Shown here: in pieces, positions 46,855 through 58,471 of the stretch
How the letters are laid out: every line of letters starts with the position of its first letter
Position numbering within the stretch: the first letter of the stretch is position 1
Source of the DNA: Chaetoderma sp. LZ-2023a
Taxonomy: Eukaryota > Mollusca > Caudofoveata > Chaetodermatida > Chaetodermatidae
Reading direction: 5' to 3'
Assembly (NCBI GenBank): GCA_034401795.1
Contig: CM067369.1
Coordinates: 88,455,923 to 88,519,922, forward strand
DNA: 64,000 nucleotides
The notes under the pieces: generated by a model
The model's database searches: none
What the model was told of the DNA's origin: nothing
What the model saw: only the letters and a program-made list of their open reading frames with translations
Program-made: the position numbers and the translations under genes

Positions 46855-49800
46855 GCTCGGTATGGACCCCATCTGGCAGCACATGGTGCTTATCATAGTA
46901 AGCGGAGAGTCCGAGTTTTTCCTGCTCATACATCACCATACCCTGGTTGCGCATGCGTAGGCCTCAGTTTTTAGCTCTGTCCACCCCGCCATGTAGGGCG
47001 CTGTAGAACCTCTGCCAAGAGACATCAATCTGCCACCTTGACATTCCCTTAGCCGAGCACTTACTTGCAGCTGTGCTCTTCACGTAGTAGCATTTGGAGC
47101 AGAGAGCGATACCACGAGAGCCTTCGAACTCGAGCTTGAACAGTCCCGGAGTCCGGTCCAGACGATTTGTCCCAAGCTAGCCAGTCCTGCTTATGAGCCT
47201 GGTACTCTGCTCGCATCTCAGGGCGAATGACGTCGTCGAGGTTGGAGACTGCTATAGCGATATACGCGGAGTCAGTGTCCATCTGCAGGTACTCAAGGCT
47301 GTCATGAGCCAGGTAGCAATCGAGGAAGTCATAGTAGAACTCCAGCATTCACAGCTTCGCGAGCTCATAAACGGCTATCCCCACCTGGAAGGGCCTTCGA
47401 ATAGTGATTCTCGGCCCACAGAGCCTTGGGTACCTCTATATCCACCTTAGCAAACCCAAACCAGCTGTCTGCTAGGAGAGCCTCCTAAAAGCTAGCTACA
47501 CCACTGGCACCGGACCAATGGTGCACTCCTTACCACATGGCATCTCTTTGGCTATCATTGACACGTAGAGAGCAGTTGCGTCGTAGCCGAGTAGACGTTG
47601 TCAGCCATGCTCACTCTGGCGGATTCGAGTCACACCGGCCTCATGGTATCTGGTGAACATGATGCTGGAACCTTCAACAACAGCACCCTTCAGCATCTCG
47701 TAGGCTTCCTCTGCCCGGTGAATAGAGGCTAATATCCGGCATGTGCTGAGCGGTTCCACGTAAGAGGTACTGCAGTGACACACCTGGAAGAGACACCGCG
47801 TCTTTGAGGATGTCTATTTCTCGTTCTGTGTAGAACTCCCACATCTGCTCTAGGGCTTCGATGAATGGACTGACGTCCAGGTTGTTGTAGTATCGCAGCC
47901 AGTTGGCGAATGTCCGCATGCCATGCTTGCTGAATGTCGGGTTACACTGTTCCCACTCTGATCGTGTCAAGAGGTAGCCACCCTTGAGCTTAGGTGTCCA
48001 TGCTGAGGAGTCAGGAAGCCCTGGATAGTTGAGCTCCTCATGTGTGTCAAAGCATTCATACGCGAACCAGCTCTTCTGCTGTGTACACCCGTAAGCTTTG
48101 GCCCATACCTCGTATGAGACTCCTGTGACGAGGTAGTTCAGCACATCAAGAACCCGTAGCGCAGGTGTTATGAGGAACATGGTCTGACTAGCCTTCTTGG
48201 CGACATTCACTGTACCTATACTGTCAGTCAGCTCATCGACAAAGTACTTCTTGATGAGGTTCAGGTCATACCGCCAGAGTTGAACCCAATACAGGCACTT
48301 GGTCACACCACTCGTTGATCAGTCGCTGCTGTCGCTTTGGGAGTTGTCCAGGTCTGTCGGTATGTACTGTTCCCTAACCCTTGTCTGGATTAGATATGCT
48401 CGCCGTTGGATCACCAGCATGAACTCTCTGATCAGTTCTTTGGGGTCAAGATTGCAGAGGTGAGTGGGCTCACTCGTGGCGCCATCTAAGAAGCAGCCAA
48501 CTGACACAGAGATAGGTATGTGAGTACTCTTGATCATGAGAGTCTCCGTAGGATGAGTCTTGATACAATCTAGGAGTGCTTCGAAGTCGTAAACTATGAA
48601 GTGTGGGTATGGGACAGTCCGATTCGTTTAGGGATGCTCGGACAGCGTTTTATACAGCACTCCCACTGTACCACAAGCGTGCATCCAGATGCTCTCAGCT
48701 TCTCCTCTCTCAGGACTGTCCTGCGGTATCTTTGGTCGGCATCCTCACCTCACTGGTGTTGTGGACACCTGTGCCAGTAACAGCCATGGAACTGGTAAAC
48801 GGTGTTGGTGGTCGGATCATAACCATCTACGGGAGCACCCTCGATCCAACGCTCGCCACCGTGCCCACACTCTACATGGTGTATGTGTATGCCTCAGTTT
48901 CTCGACTCATACTCGATCCAACGAGTAGCCGCTGAACTGGATGGTTCGGGCAGATAGAAGGCTTTCTCATATGCAGACTGTGGCGCCTCAACCTTCTCGC
49001 CAGGACACACGATTGTTGTTTTGCCGCCTGTACAGTGATCAGTATGGCGTTGAAGATTGCATGCATTTGTAAACCTCTGCTGGCAGTGACTGCAGACTAG
49101 TGTATGTGCCAGCTTGGAGATGTACTTGATGTAGAAGGCGTTGTGGTCCCACACTCTGATGGTCATGGTGTCACGGTAGTGAGCCGCTTGCCTGATCAAG
49201 TGCCAGGTGCCCTCTTCGCTTGGTTCATACTCGTGAATCCCGATCTTGGCGAAGAACTCTACCTTGTCCAGCTGATTCAGCGAGGTCTTGCGGACATCAG
49301 GTACTGTCACTGTCTTGCCGTAGAACTGTGTGGCAAGCTCTCGTGCAAGAGCTGTACTTCTATCAGCTCTACCTCCTCGGTGGACTGCTAGACATCTCCA
49401 GAGACACATGTTGCCCCTGTAGATGTCGAGGGCAGTCATAATCTTCTTCTGTCGTAGCCAGTCTGGGAGGGGGCCTGTCCCAAGCAGAGGTTGGCGGTCG
49501 ATGACAGCCTTGACCTCAACATTGATCGATCGAACGAAAGCCCACTTGGTGTTTGGTTGATCGATATTGTCTGTGTCGAGGCGGGCTTGCTCTCGTGCTG
49601 CCACCCAGTCCTGAGCTGCTCCTATCGTGTTCAGCCATGGGCTCCCTGGAGCATTCTTGTGGAAGAGCATCATCCTACCATCTTCGATGTGACAGATGCG
49701 ATAGGTATGGGTGTAGCGGAGGTAGAAGGCGTTCTGGACAGTCTGTTGGATCTTTTGAATGATCTGGCCTGTGAGGTCTCCTTCTAAACCTCTGAAGAAT

Positions 49801-50257
49801 GTCCAGCGTACTGACCAGTGTCCTCTATCCTCTGTCTCCCTTTCGCCGAGACACTGGTCGAGAATGTGTTCGCCTTCTCGCCTTATGCTCTGCAGACAAA
49901 GGGTTCAGACCTCGCCCCGCTCATCACTCGCTTAGTGATCCTGCATAAGGGAGGTAAGTGCTCCAGTAGATGCTCCGCCATCCACCTCACTACAGTCTTG
50001 GCTCGCAAGCTAGCAGTCACCTCCTCGTCCAACTCACGAAGCTCACGGATCTGCTGCGCTTTCTTGTGGGGATTCCAAGGATCATCTTTGGTAAGCGCTG
50101 GAAACCTTCCCATCTTCATTGCTCGGGAGAGTCGCTTCTGCCACTCCTCGGCACAGGCCTGTCCGAACACCTGGAGCATGTTGGCTTTCTTGGCCTTTTA
50201 GGCTACTCTAAGTCCGAATTGCTTCGCAATAGCGCGAAGCTGTGCAACAGTAATCAT
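46855..50257 (-). pseudogene. Polinton protein-primed DNA polymerase B
   Basis: About 3.4 kb. The start (50257) gives a SAP-like helix pair (MITVAQLRAIAKQFGLRVA) with a stop at codon 20. Open pieces follow: 50179-49883; 49673-48894, with a C2H2-type finger CSHCQQRF...H..HC around 49060-49110; 48537-48319; 48306-47674, with exonuclease motif III YYNNLDV around 47886. Palm motif A, YDATALYVSM, lies at about 47560-47590 and motif C, YLQMDTDSAYI, at about 47260-47290. The order exonuclease, A, C is that of protein-primed family B polymerases. Multiple stops and shifts. Convergent with the integrase. Confidence 0.85.
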
Positions 50258-50260
50258 GGT

Positions 50261-50869
50261 GTATACCACTGTGGAGGCCTGTCTCTAAATTGGCGTTGAC
50301 CTTATGATGTGTGGTGATCACAAGGCGATCAGTACCTGGAAAAACCTGTGGGTAATCCATCGTGTCGATGTGATACCGACGGAGACTATGTGTTTGTATG
50401 AGATGTGGTCGAGCTGATGTGATACATGGGAGTAGTGCGCGCATTGAGAGGTTGGTGGGCGTTTATTGCTCCCACTCTTGTTCCAACTCGATAGCAGCAT
50501 CCACATCACGTTTCTAAATAATTCATATAGCTTGAAGAATTTGTCCATCACTATCACAGTCATTGGATAATGTCCGCGACACATAATGCATATTGGTAGA
50601 AATGGCGAGCGGAATGTTGGGATCCCTGAGCTTCTCCATTTCTCAAGATTTCGATCTGCATAGTTGCCCATATCACGCAATGGCCCTGGCACTTTTTCTC
50701 ATTGCACCGCACAGCCTACACCACTAAGAGTCGAGATCTTAATGGTGTCGCGGTAGGTCTATCAATAGAGCCGCAGAGTCGTCGAAATGCATAGCGGTCC
50801 CAGGCTGCAGACTGGCGTTCAAATCCGCTTAAAAGACTAGGTAAGACTAGGGCCGGGGTAGGCACACTG
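50261..50869. other. Non-genic stretch right of Polinton B
   Basis: A minus-strand open frame at 50318-50692 has no recognisable domain. No other gene seen. Confidence 0.35.
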
Positions 50870-51085
50870 CTACACCACCCCCACCCCACCCCCCCCCCCC
50901 CCCCCGTGCATGGTCAAAGCACCACTAGCCGGGTGGAATAGCAACAGGGTAAGATAGGTAGCATAGGTACAAAAGAGATAGGTAGGATAGGAGAGGGAGA
51001 AAAACCTCCTCAGGATACCGGTCAGAATAGAGAGAGGTCGGCCACTGGCCGGTATCCTAAGGAGGTTCTCCTGGTCATGTGAGGT
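50870..51085. repeat. Poly-C run and hairpin
   Basis: ACCCCCACCCCACC leads into about 20 C residues (50887-50906). An inverted repeat then follows: AACCTCCTCAGGATACCGG (about 51005) against CCGGTATCCTAAGGAGGTT (about 51048-51066). Confidence 0.75.
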
Positions 51086-51087
51086 CA

Positions 51088-51713
51088 GCACGGGAGTTTT
51101 ATATTCGCCACGGCCTTCCATGTCTGGGAGAACACCATCTAGAGGCATACACCAACCACGATCACCTGTCTCAAATTCCTATGCCCCAGGGATTGAGATG
51201 GCGCTGGGGGCCACGGATTGCTGAACGGCTGCCAATTGAGGGTGGTGGTATCATTTTGACTAGTAGTAGGGTCGGAGTCAAAATGATACTACCTCCCTCA
51301 ACTGCACGGGAGTTTTATATTCGCCACGGCCTTCCATGTCTGGGAGAACACCATCTAGAGGCATACACCAACCACGATCACCTGTCTCAAATTCCTATGC
51401 CCCAGGGATTGAGATGGCGCTGGGGGCCACGGATTGCTGAACGGCTGCCAATTGAGGGTGGTGGTATCATTTTGACTAGTAGTAGGGTCGGAGTCAAAAT
51501 GATACTACCTCCCTCAACTGGGCGCCGTTCGGCGATCCGTGGTGGCCCCCACCGCCCTCTCAATCCCTGGGGGCATAGCTCCCATCTCCATCAACCACAT
51601 GTCTCAACAACCCTATGCCCAGGGACTGAGAGGGCAGTGGGGGCCACGGATCGCCTAACGGATGCCATTTGAGGGAGGTGGTATCATTTTGACTCCGACC
51701 CCACCACTGTAAC
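51088..51713 (+). repeat. 216-bp tandem repeat with internal palindromes
   Basis: Two practically identical units start at GCACGGGAGTTTTATATTCG (51088 and 51304; period 216, or 72 codons), followed by a degenerate, partly inverted third piece to 51713. Each unit contains TGAGGGTGGTGGTATCATTT and its inverse AAAATGATACTACCTCCCTC. A 197-codon frame crosses the repeat because the period is a multiple of three; I do not take it as a gene. The right end meets duplication block 2c. Possibly termini of a DNA transposon. Confidence 0.8.
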
Positions 51714-54700
51714 AAGACGACCATAGCCATCCTGAAAACATGTTGGGCACACTTGAATTTCTTGGACAGTTTTGGCCTGTGATTTGATCGAGACATCAGA
51801 GACTGAGAGGATTTGTTTGCCAGACATACTTTAATTTGAGAGAGACTATCTCACTTTCCAATGGAACTTTCCTGGTTACCGTAGACTGCCGCAAATAGCG
51901 TACTTTAAATCTGCGTAGTTACTGTTGAACTGGTCCTGATAAAACTAAAATTACAGATTTACCCATGGATCCCATCAAGCGAGGAATTCTCCACGTTTCT
52001 TTGAGTTTATGTTTATCGAACTGTCCATGTGATTGGTCATCTTGAGGTACTTATTCCAGAGTATGTGGAGCCTCTTCAGTTCTCATTTCCAGTATTCATC
52101 TTCGTCATATCCTGCGGTTGTCTGCTTTATTGTGTGAAACACAGTTTAAAAAGATTTGGCGCTCCGCTGAGAGTTTGAATTTCCAGAAAGTGGTTCAAAT
52201 CCTGCCCACGATTCCAGACATCCTGTTCCCAGAGACTTTTCCAAGTCAGCTGACCAGCAGTTGTTACCATCACGTCGAAGGATCGCTGGACCTTCTTCTA
52301 TCACATTGTGTTTTCCCTATGGACAGTACGTGTTACATGCTCGTTTTCACCGGCTGATATTATCAGCAGACCCAGAGACATTAAGCTGTTGATGAAGAGT
52401 GATTGGTTTGGTGGAGGACGTGGGATTCCAGAGTGATTACTCTTTTCTGGTAGTCCAGGTGATTCCAGTGACGAAGTGAATCCTTTGGGTGTGAATGCGC
52501 ACTTGTTCCCGGGAGCACCATTTGGTTCTGCTGACCCATTACGCAATTGGCAACTGTCTGTGGCCGATCCAGTCCCAGCCACTTCCTCGCCACACAGTAG
52601 GTTCCCCAGGACTCCATGGTCGTAGAGAAAACACCGGATGGACACATCGTCGTCGTCCGATGGGAACAGCCATTCCTGGTCATCGGGCAGTGGCGAGACG
52701 CCCAATACAGCGTTGTTGCAGCTGTGACAGCAGCGACAGCAGCAGTGGGCGCAGTGCGCCAGAGAAATATCATGGCTACGATGAACTTGACCTTTGACCT
52801 ACTTATCTCACTATCAGCACAAACCTACCTTATTGTATAGGCTACCATGTCTCTAGTCCAAGTTTGGTTCCAGTAGCCTTAAGCAATCCTAAAATATATG
52901 CAAATATCATTTGATAAACATAACATTAGAAATGCAAACATGACAGAGGTAAAAAATCAATGCTACAATGACCGTAACCTTTGATCTTGTGATGTCACCA
53001 TCCCAAGGCAGCTTCCCTATGGTATAGAGAACCATATGCCCAAGTTTGGTTGTAGTAGAATTAAGCATCCTAAAATATAGGCAACAATGATTTGCTAAAC
53101 GTAAAAACTTAATGCTGATGCTGCTGTCGGAAAAGTGATACCTCTGTATCACTTTTGCGTCACAGGCAAGACAACAATAACTTTGACATATTTCTCTGCA
53201 ACCTGAAATCCGCACATGGCAATTAGCATGTTTACATTAGTATTTGCGTGTTGAACTTCACAGTACCATCTAGGTATTCGCTGAGCATAGTGTAGAAATT
53301 TCTTAAATTTAATTATTTTAGCTTGTGAAGACAGCAGGAGATATTTTGCGAATCACAGACGCAAATGTTAAACAAGTAAATTCAAATAGTTTATAGGTAA
53401 GACTCGGTATTCATCTGGGGTGTGTTCAGGAGCACGAATATTTTCAGTTTGCCAAACATTTTGTTCAGCCAGGTGGTAGGATCGCCGCAGATATTGGAAT
53501 GGCTTTTTGGATTTTAGATTTATTATTAGTTTACCTGGGCTGAAAGTCCAAGTGATCTTATGCCGTGGCAGCCCTCCATCATCTGTTCATCAGTCAGTCC
53601 TTTTTTGGTATGCGGATTTCAAATTTCCTAGTTTCGAAACTCGAATAAACGGTCTGGCGGCCACTCTGGAACATTTTTCCACCAGACCCTACCATATTAA
53701 ACCATTAGGATATTTAAGGTGTCTTGTTCTCGAGAACCACAAGACCAATTTAAATTATATTTGACAGGAATCATCATTTTGCCACAGAGATGCAAGTTCA
53801 TTCAAAAGAAGCCGATTGGCCAATTTGACCAGTGGCTATCTTGGATTGTGTGTGATTTTTATGAACATCTTTTTCTCTGAAACCACTTTCGGATTGATTT
53901 GAAACTCATCAAACATCATCTAGGACAACAGGGGAACTAACTTTGTTTGTTGAAACTTGATTGGCCAAATGCTTTAATGGTCATCTTGGATGAGCTAATT
54001 TTAATGAAAATGAGTTCTTCTCCCGACCCTTGAAGGGATCGAGCCGAATGTTGGGATGTATGGAAGGAATGTCATTGTTCAAGGTGAAGTAGTATATTAA
54101 AATACATGGTCACCACCGATCAATCAGATTTCCACATTTTGGCAGCCAGGTCGAAATATTTCTATTTGACGGATTTAGAATACGAAATTGTCTTTCTTCA
54201 ATGTTTGTGATATGAGTTCAAATCTTCCACATTGAAAACTGTTGGATAAGCGTGTTGGCTTCGATCTTGGATTTTTATCTGCCAGAAAACTCCCATACTA
54301 AAGGCATTGAAAATTTAAAGAAAATCTAATAGGACGGACCCTTCTTGCACTTCTGACCAACACTGCCCAGTTCTACTTATAGGTGATGGCCTTTCTCGTT
54401 GAAATGTCTATGGTCCAGGTGAGCGATAGAAGCCCCTAGGGTATCTTGTATTGTATTGTGATTTTGTTTCTGCTGTAATTGGTGGTGGGTTAAACAATAT
54501 TAAGACTGACAGATGATGATGATGCTGCTGATGATGACCAACCGTTTTCTGCAACACGGACCAGATGCAAGAAGGTTTTTAACAACCCTCTCCACCACGT
54601 CCTGTCCACTGTGAGGGTCCTGAGCTCTTTTTGGTTCTTTATCGTTTTCAGTGGTCCGAGATTATAAACTCTTTCAGGTCCGATCGCAAAACACTTAGCA

Positions 54701-55051
54701 CGTTGATGTTGTGGCACAGTTCGAGTGCTTTCTGAGTAGGCGTATTAGCAGCTGTATTAGCAGGCATATTTTCTGACATTCGAAGAACATGTCTGTACAT
54801 AGACCATCGCTGCAATGCTACTCACGCCATGAGTGGCTCTGTGTTACACAATTGTGCTGCATTTGATATTAAACGGTATGGCCAGCAATGATTTGTATTG
54901 GCTCGCAGATATGCATCAAGTTTATTCAAGAGGGCTTAGGAGTTGTCCAGCTGTTTCAATTGTATAACATTATTGAAACACAGTATGTAAGATCATATAT
55001 TTGCGTCTTGACTCTCATGGTGATTTCAGAGCCACGAACCCACAGCCTCTA
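51714..55051 (+). repeat. Segmental duplication block 2c, with empty Harbinger site
   Basis: Aligns with 10484-11101 plus 18441-20957. The TTA at 52333-52335 in CGTGTTACATGCTCG is the unoccupied Harbinger target. The block ends at CACAGCCTCTAA, after which the copies differ. No convincing gene is seen. Confidence 0.82.
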
Positions 55052-55308
55052 AGGCCGAGTTTACGCCCCTACTGTAGTAGGGTAGCTACTTGAGTTACTA
55101 GAGTAGCGCCTAAATGGCTGGAGTACGTACTCTAGTACCTACTCCAGGCTACCCACCTATCAGCCAGAGTAAGTCGAGTAGGTCACGTGTTTGCATTGAA
55201 ATCAATGTAATTTAAACACGTGGTCATTTACCCGAGGGTAACTGATCACATGCTGATCTACCCTAGAGTACGTACGAGAGTTTTCGCCTAAACTCGCTAC
55301 CAGTGCAT
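55052..55308. mobile_element. Possible Harbinger-like MITE at the end of the duplicated block
   Basis: It starts GGCCGAGTTTACGCCCC just after CTAA and ends near CGCCTAAACTCGC, a weak inverse of the start. The middle is palindrome-rich (GAGTACGTACTC; AACACGTGG). The matching place in unit 1 (20957) reads CTAACTGAAAACGGG without it. Confidence 0.45.
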
Positions 55309-56104
55309 TGTCCTCGTTTGCCGTTTATACAAACAGTTCATTGATCATCGTGCGTTTTGACTTGTTGACCGGTATTCACTCAAATCTGCAATCATCGGCC
55401 TTCGCGTGTTTTTTCTCGTTCGCTCATATTACACTAGCAGTCTCTATGTAACATGCCATAACCATAATATAAGAAATGTCATGATGGCTTTGAAAACAAT
55501 ACGGACATGCAGATTTCAGGAAATATCAGAAGTTTACTATTATCTTATGTTGGAAACTATCAGCAACATTGATTAAGAACTTTCAAGAAATCTGCAAGTC
55601 TGTCAGATTTTATTAAGACAAGCAACTTACAAAGCTCTGGAAAAAGATGTTACGATCTTCCGGCATAATCTACATCATGACATAATATGTATAGTTATAA
55701 AATGAAAACAGATAACCATTGGAATAATATTTAACATTAAACGGTGAGCGTCCACTAGATGTTATCAAAAAATCGTAATCGATAGCGGAAACAACTAAAA
55801 TGTTACCAACTGTTTCCATATCTGAAAGAAATGTAGAGTAACACGGCTCGAAAAAATAGGTCGTGAGTCGAGCGTTCATTCCGACAAGAGGGGACACTAA
55901 AAAAATAAAAGTTTTTCATGTGGATTCAGGCAGGTATTTTTTAATTCTCTTCGAAGTGTGGGATTATTTTCTTACGAAGCACGTAACTCAATAAATCGGT
56001 TATATTCTTGCGCTGATCACGTCATGCGTTACGTAAGCGCAATCAAAACGCTGATTGGCCTAAAATATGCCTATATACTAGTACTAGTTACAACTGTTGT
56101 AAAA
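55309..56104. other. Non-genic stretch
   Basis: No recognised gene or repeat. Confidence 0.4.
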
Positions 56105-56395
56105 AGGTGAGGCGACGGTCGCTGAGTGGTCAGAGGCGCTGGGTAGCGTGACCCACGACCCATGTTTGCGCCAGTGTCGAGGACTATCTCGCCGTCGGTG
56201 GAAACATGGGCAATCTTCTTCACGTCTCGCTGCCTCACCCCACCCAGGTATCAGCGTAAGAACTGAGGTAACTAAAAACTGTAAAAGACTGAAACAGAAA
56301 GTCAGTCTAGACCTGGCGTGAATGGGACCTTGGAATGACCGAATAAAGGATTAGACGCCAATCAAACCAATAACTAACTGGTCAAGATCACGTTT
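56105..56395 (+). mobile_element. tRNA-derived SINE-like sequence
   Basis: GGTCGCTGAGTGGTCAGAGG (about 56118-56137) matches a Ser/Leu-type tRNA 5' part with a pol III A box. A weak B-box-like TGTCGAGGACT follows at about 56176. The downstream body (GACCTGGCGTGAATGGGACC region) is non-coding. It directly precedes the RNase H ORF. Confidence 0.55.
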
Positions 56396-56396
56396 T

Positions 56397-57377
56397 GTGA
56401 AAGAGACAAAAGCACTTCAAAGGAAACACCAAGAAATGTTGCCAGCACAAATAGAAGACCCAAACCACACCCTTGATCCTCCACCCTGGGAAAACAAACT
56501 AGAGAGCATAGCTATTCGCACCACAGTACCTCATCTCACAACCAAAGATGAAAACAGTGATGTGAGCAAGAAGGCCCTGACCCTAGCCATGCTGGAAGAA
56601 ATGTACCCTCAGGAGACATGGATAAGGATCAACACAGATGGATCAGCCAAAGATGCAATTAGGAGCGGAGGTGCCGGACTGCACATACAGTATCCAAACA
56701 GACAACATGAGTCAGCTGCAATACCGACAGGCAAACACTGCACAAACTACAGAGCTGAAGTCGAAGCACTGGTCCATGCAGCTAATACCATCAGCAGAAC
56801 AGCAGACCCTATTGCACAGATTGTCTTTTTATCTGATGCCCGCTCCGTCCTTGAGGCTATCGCCAAAGGTAAGCTGCCACAACTTGAAGAAGCACTACAC
56901 ACCATCAAATGCTTTCGGATAGCATTGCAGTGGATCCCCTCACACTGTGGAGTCCAAGGAAATGAGGAAGCAGACAAGATGGCAAAGGTGGGTGCAGAAG
57001 AAAATCAGACAGAAAACATGGTTACGCATACAGAGATGAAGACTAGCATCAAGTCACTCTATAGAACACGTCAATCAGAAGATGCCTACCATCATCTCTC
57101 GAGGCCAGAGCAAGTGACCATTTTTCGTCTCAGAACTGGACATAACAGACTAAACCAACACATGTACAGGCGGTTCCACCTTACGACATCGCCCGCTTGT
57201 CCTTGTGGAGAAGCAGAACAGACGACAGAGCACATACTTCAATGTTGCAGTACGTATCAGCTGCTGAGAGAAGAGATCTGGCCTTTGTCAACCTCTTTTC
57301 TTGAAAAGCTGTATGGGCCTGTGGAAGAACTGCAGAAAACCACAGATTTCATCTTGAGAACGGCTCTCCAAGTATGA
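56397..57377 (+). pseudogene. Non-LTR retrotransposon 3' end: RNase H domain and zinc finger
   Basis: A 326-codon open frame without its 5' reverse transcriptase. It carries the RNase H catalytic set: INTDGSA (Asp, about residue 80), YRAEVEAL (Glu, about 119), FLSDARSVL (Asp, about 146), and WIPSHCGVQGNEEADKMA (His and Asp, about 180-194). After it comes a Cys/His finger, CPCGEAEQTTEHILQCC (about 270-286), usual at the end of I/Jockey-type LINEs. The 3' end, GATCGAAAAGAAGAAGA, is a typical LINE tail. The open frame suggests recent insertion, but it is 5'-truncated and not an independent gene. Confidence 0.85.
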
Positions 57378-57535
57378 TACCAGCGATCGAAAAGAAGAAG
57401 ACTAACTGGTGTAAAAGACCGACAAGGAGCTAGCCGTATTTTACATAAGAAAATAAATTATGTTGAACTCTGTGTCAACTAGAAGATAGCATTTAACGCT
57501 TTACCGACGAAATTTCACAAATAAAATATCTCATT
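57378..57535. other. Short non-genic spacer
   Basis: Sequence between the LINE tail and an R1 fragment; nothing recognised. Confidence 0.3.
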
Positions 57536-57615
57536 GTCCTTGTGCTGACCAAGAGGATATTATTATTGGAAATTTACCACTGAAATAAGTGACTCGTTTA
57601 TCGAGTCAGCTATTC
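57536..57615. repeat. R1 MITE, left half with core palindrome
   Basis: AAATTTACCACTGAAATAAG and GACTCGTTTATCGAGTC core (about 57591-57607). The right arm is replaced by the CT tract. Confidence 0.65.
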
Positions 57616-57662
57616 CTCCCTCCCTTCTCCCTCCCTCCCGCTCTCTCTCTCTCTCTCTTCTA

Positions 57663-57719
<57 letters not shown>

Positions 57720-57742
57720 CCCTCCCTCCTTCCTTCCCTTCA
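57616..57742. repeat. CT-rich microsatellite
   Basis: A (CT)n tract with CCCTCC and CCTTCC edges. Open frames over it are artefacts. Confidence 0.9.
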
Positions 57743-58471
57743 GATTAGATTTCACCTCATATTCTCACGAAAAAAGATGCGGTATAGTAGGTAACTTATT
57801 TAAACAGCGGATTAAGAATTTCTCAGAATTCTACACCTAAACTCAGGAATCGTCTGTATACTAATAGTACAAATAGTAGAGTGAAATTTGGAAGGTGAGT
57901 CTTCGGTATTTATGTTTAGTTTTAAAATGTACCCATCATTTAATTTTTGTGTTGTACTAAAACGAGCTTACTGTTGAACAATATTGGTTTATTTCACTGT
58001 TTCTGAAATGTATTGCTAGAAATATTGTACAAATATAGTTGTTATTACTTACCATGGTTTTATAGTTGTCATATATCACTAAAACTTATAAAAGATAAAT
58101 ACGATATGCTTATTTGTTCGAGTATGAGCACTTTAACTAAGTGGGTTGTAGATGATGTGTTATTTGAATGCGCATTGACTCCATTCTCTATGCTGAATCC
58201 GGACTATCTGAAGACGTAGTCATTACACCCATTCTCTATGCTGGTTTAAACTTTGCTGACACATTTGAAGCTTATATTGTGAATATATACTATCTTTGCA
58301 TCAGCGCTCAGACATACTAGTTTGAAAATATACTACCTTCCTCCATGTACATTAATTTAGTTTCTATCTCTGTATTTTTCTACTCATTGGCAGGTGCTAT
58401 TGTGAGTCATTGTCATACGGGAGAGAAATCATATAGGCAAACGCCCGATAGACCGGACAGCTTTTGTCAAG
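57743..58471. other. Upstream region of receptor 2
   Basis: No gene seen. AT-rich; it may hold the promoter and 5' UTR of the receptor, but no specific element is identified. Confidence 0.35.

Larger units (their letters stand above)
40575..50260 (+). mobile_element. Maverick/Polinton B, internally rearranged and decayed
   Basis: Almost the full gene set: two partial copies of the hydrophobic-tail gene, unknown small genes, packaging ATPase, a minus-strand charged protein, a capsid-type protein, a minus-strand coiled protein, an acidic membrane protein, a retroviral-type integrase, and a minus-strand protein-primed DNA polymerase B convergent with the integrase. This set is diagnostic of Mavericks. 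The long terminal inverted repeats were not found. The left edge abuts duplication block 2b, and the right edge is followed by hairpin DNA up to block 2c at 51.714 kb. Nearly every long gene has stops or shifts. Confidence 0.88.

Noticed and set aside
50318-50692. Minus-strand 124-codon frame upstream of the Polinton polymerase
   Set aside because: No recognisable domain, no homologue in fragment A, and odd composition; left unassigned.
51079-51672. 197-codon frame with a repeated 72-residue unit
   Set aside because: The period is a multiple of three, so the frame stays open by construction. The unit contains palindromes typical of mobile DNA, and no domain is seen.
57589-57840. Open frame rich in Ser-Leu and Pro
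   Set aside because: It crosses a CT microsatellite; repeat artefact.
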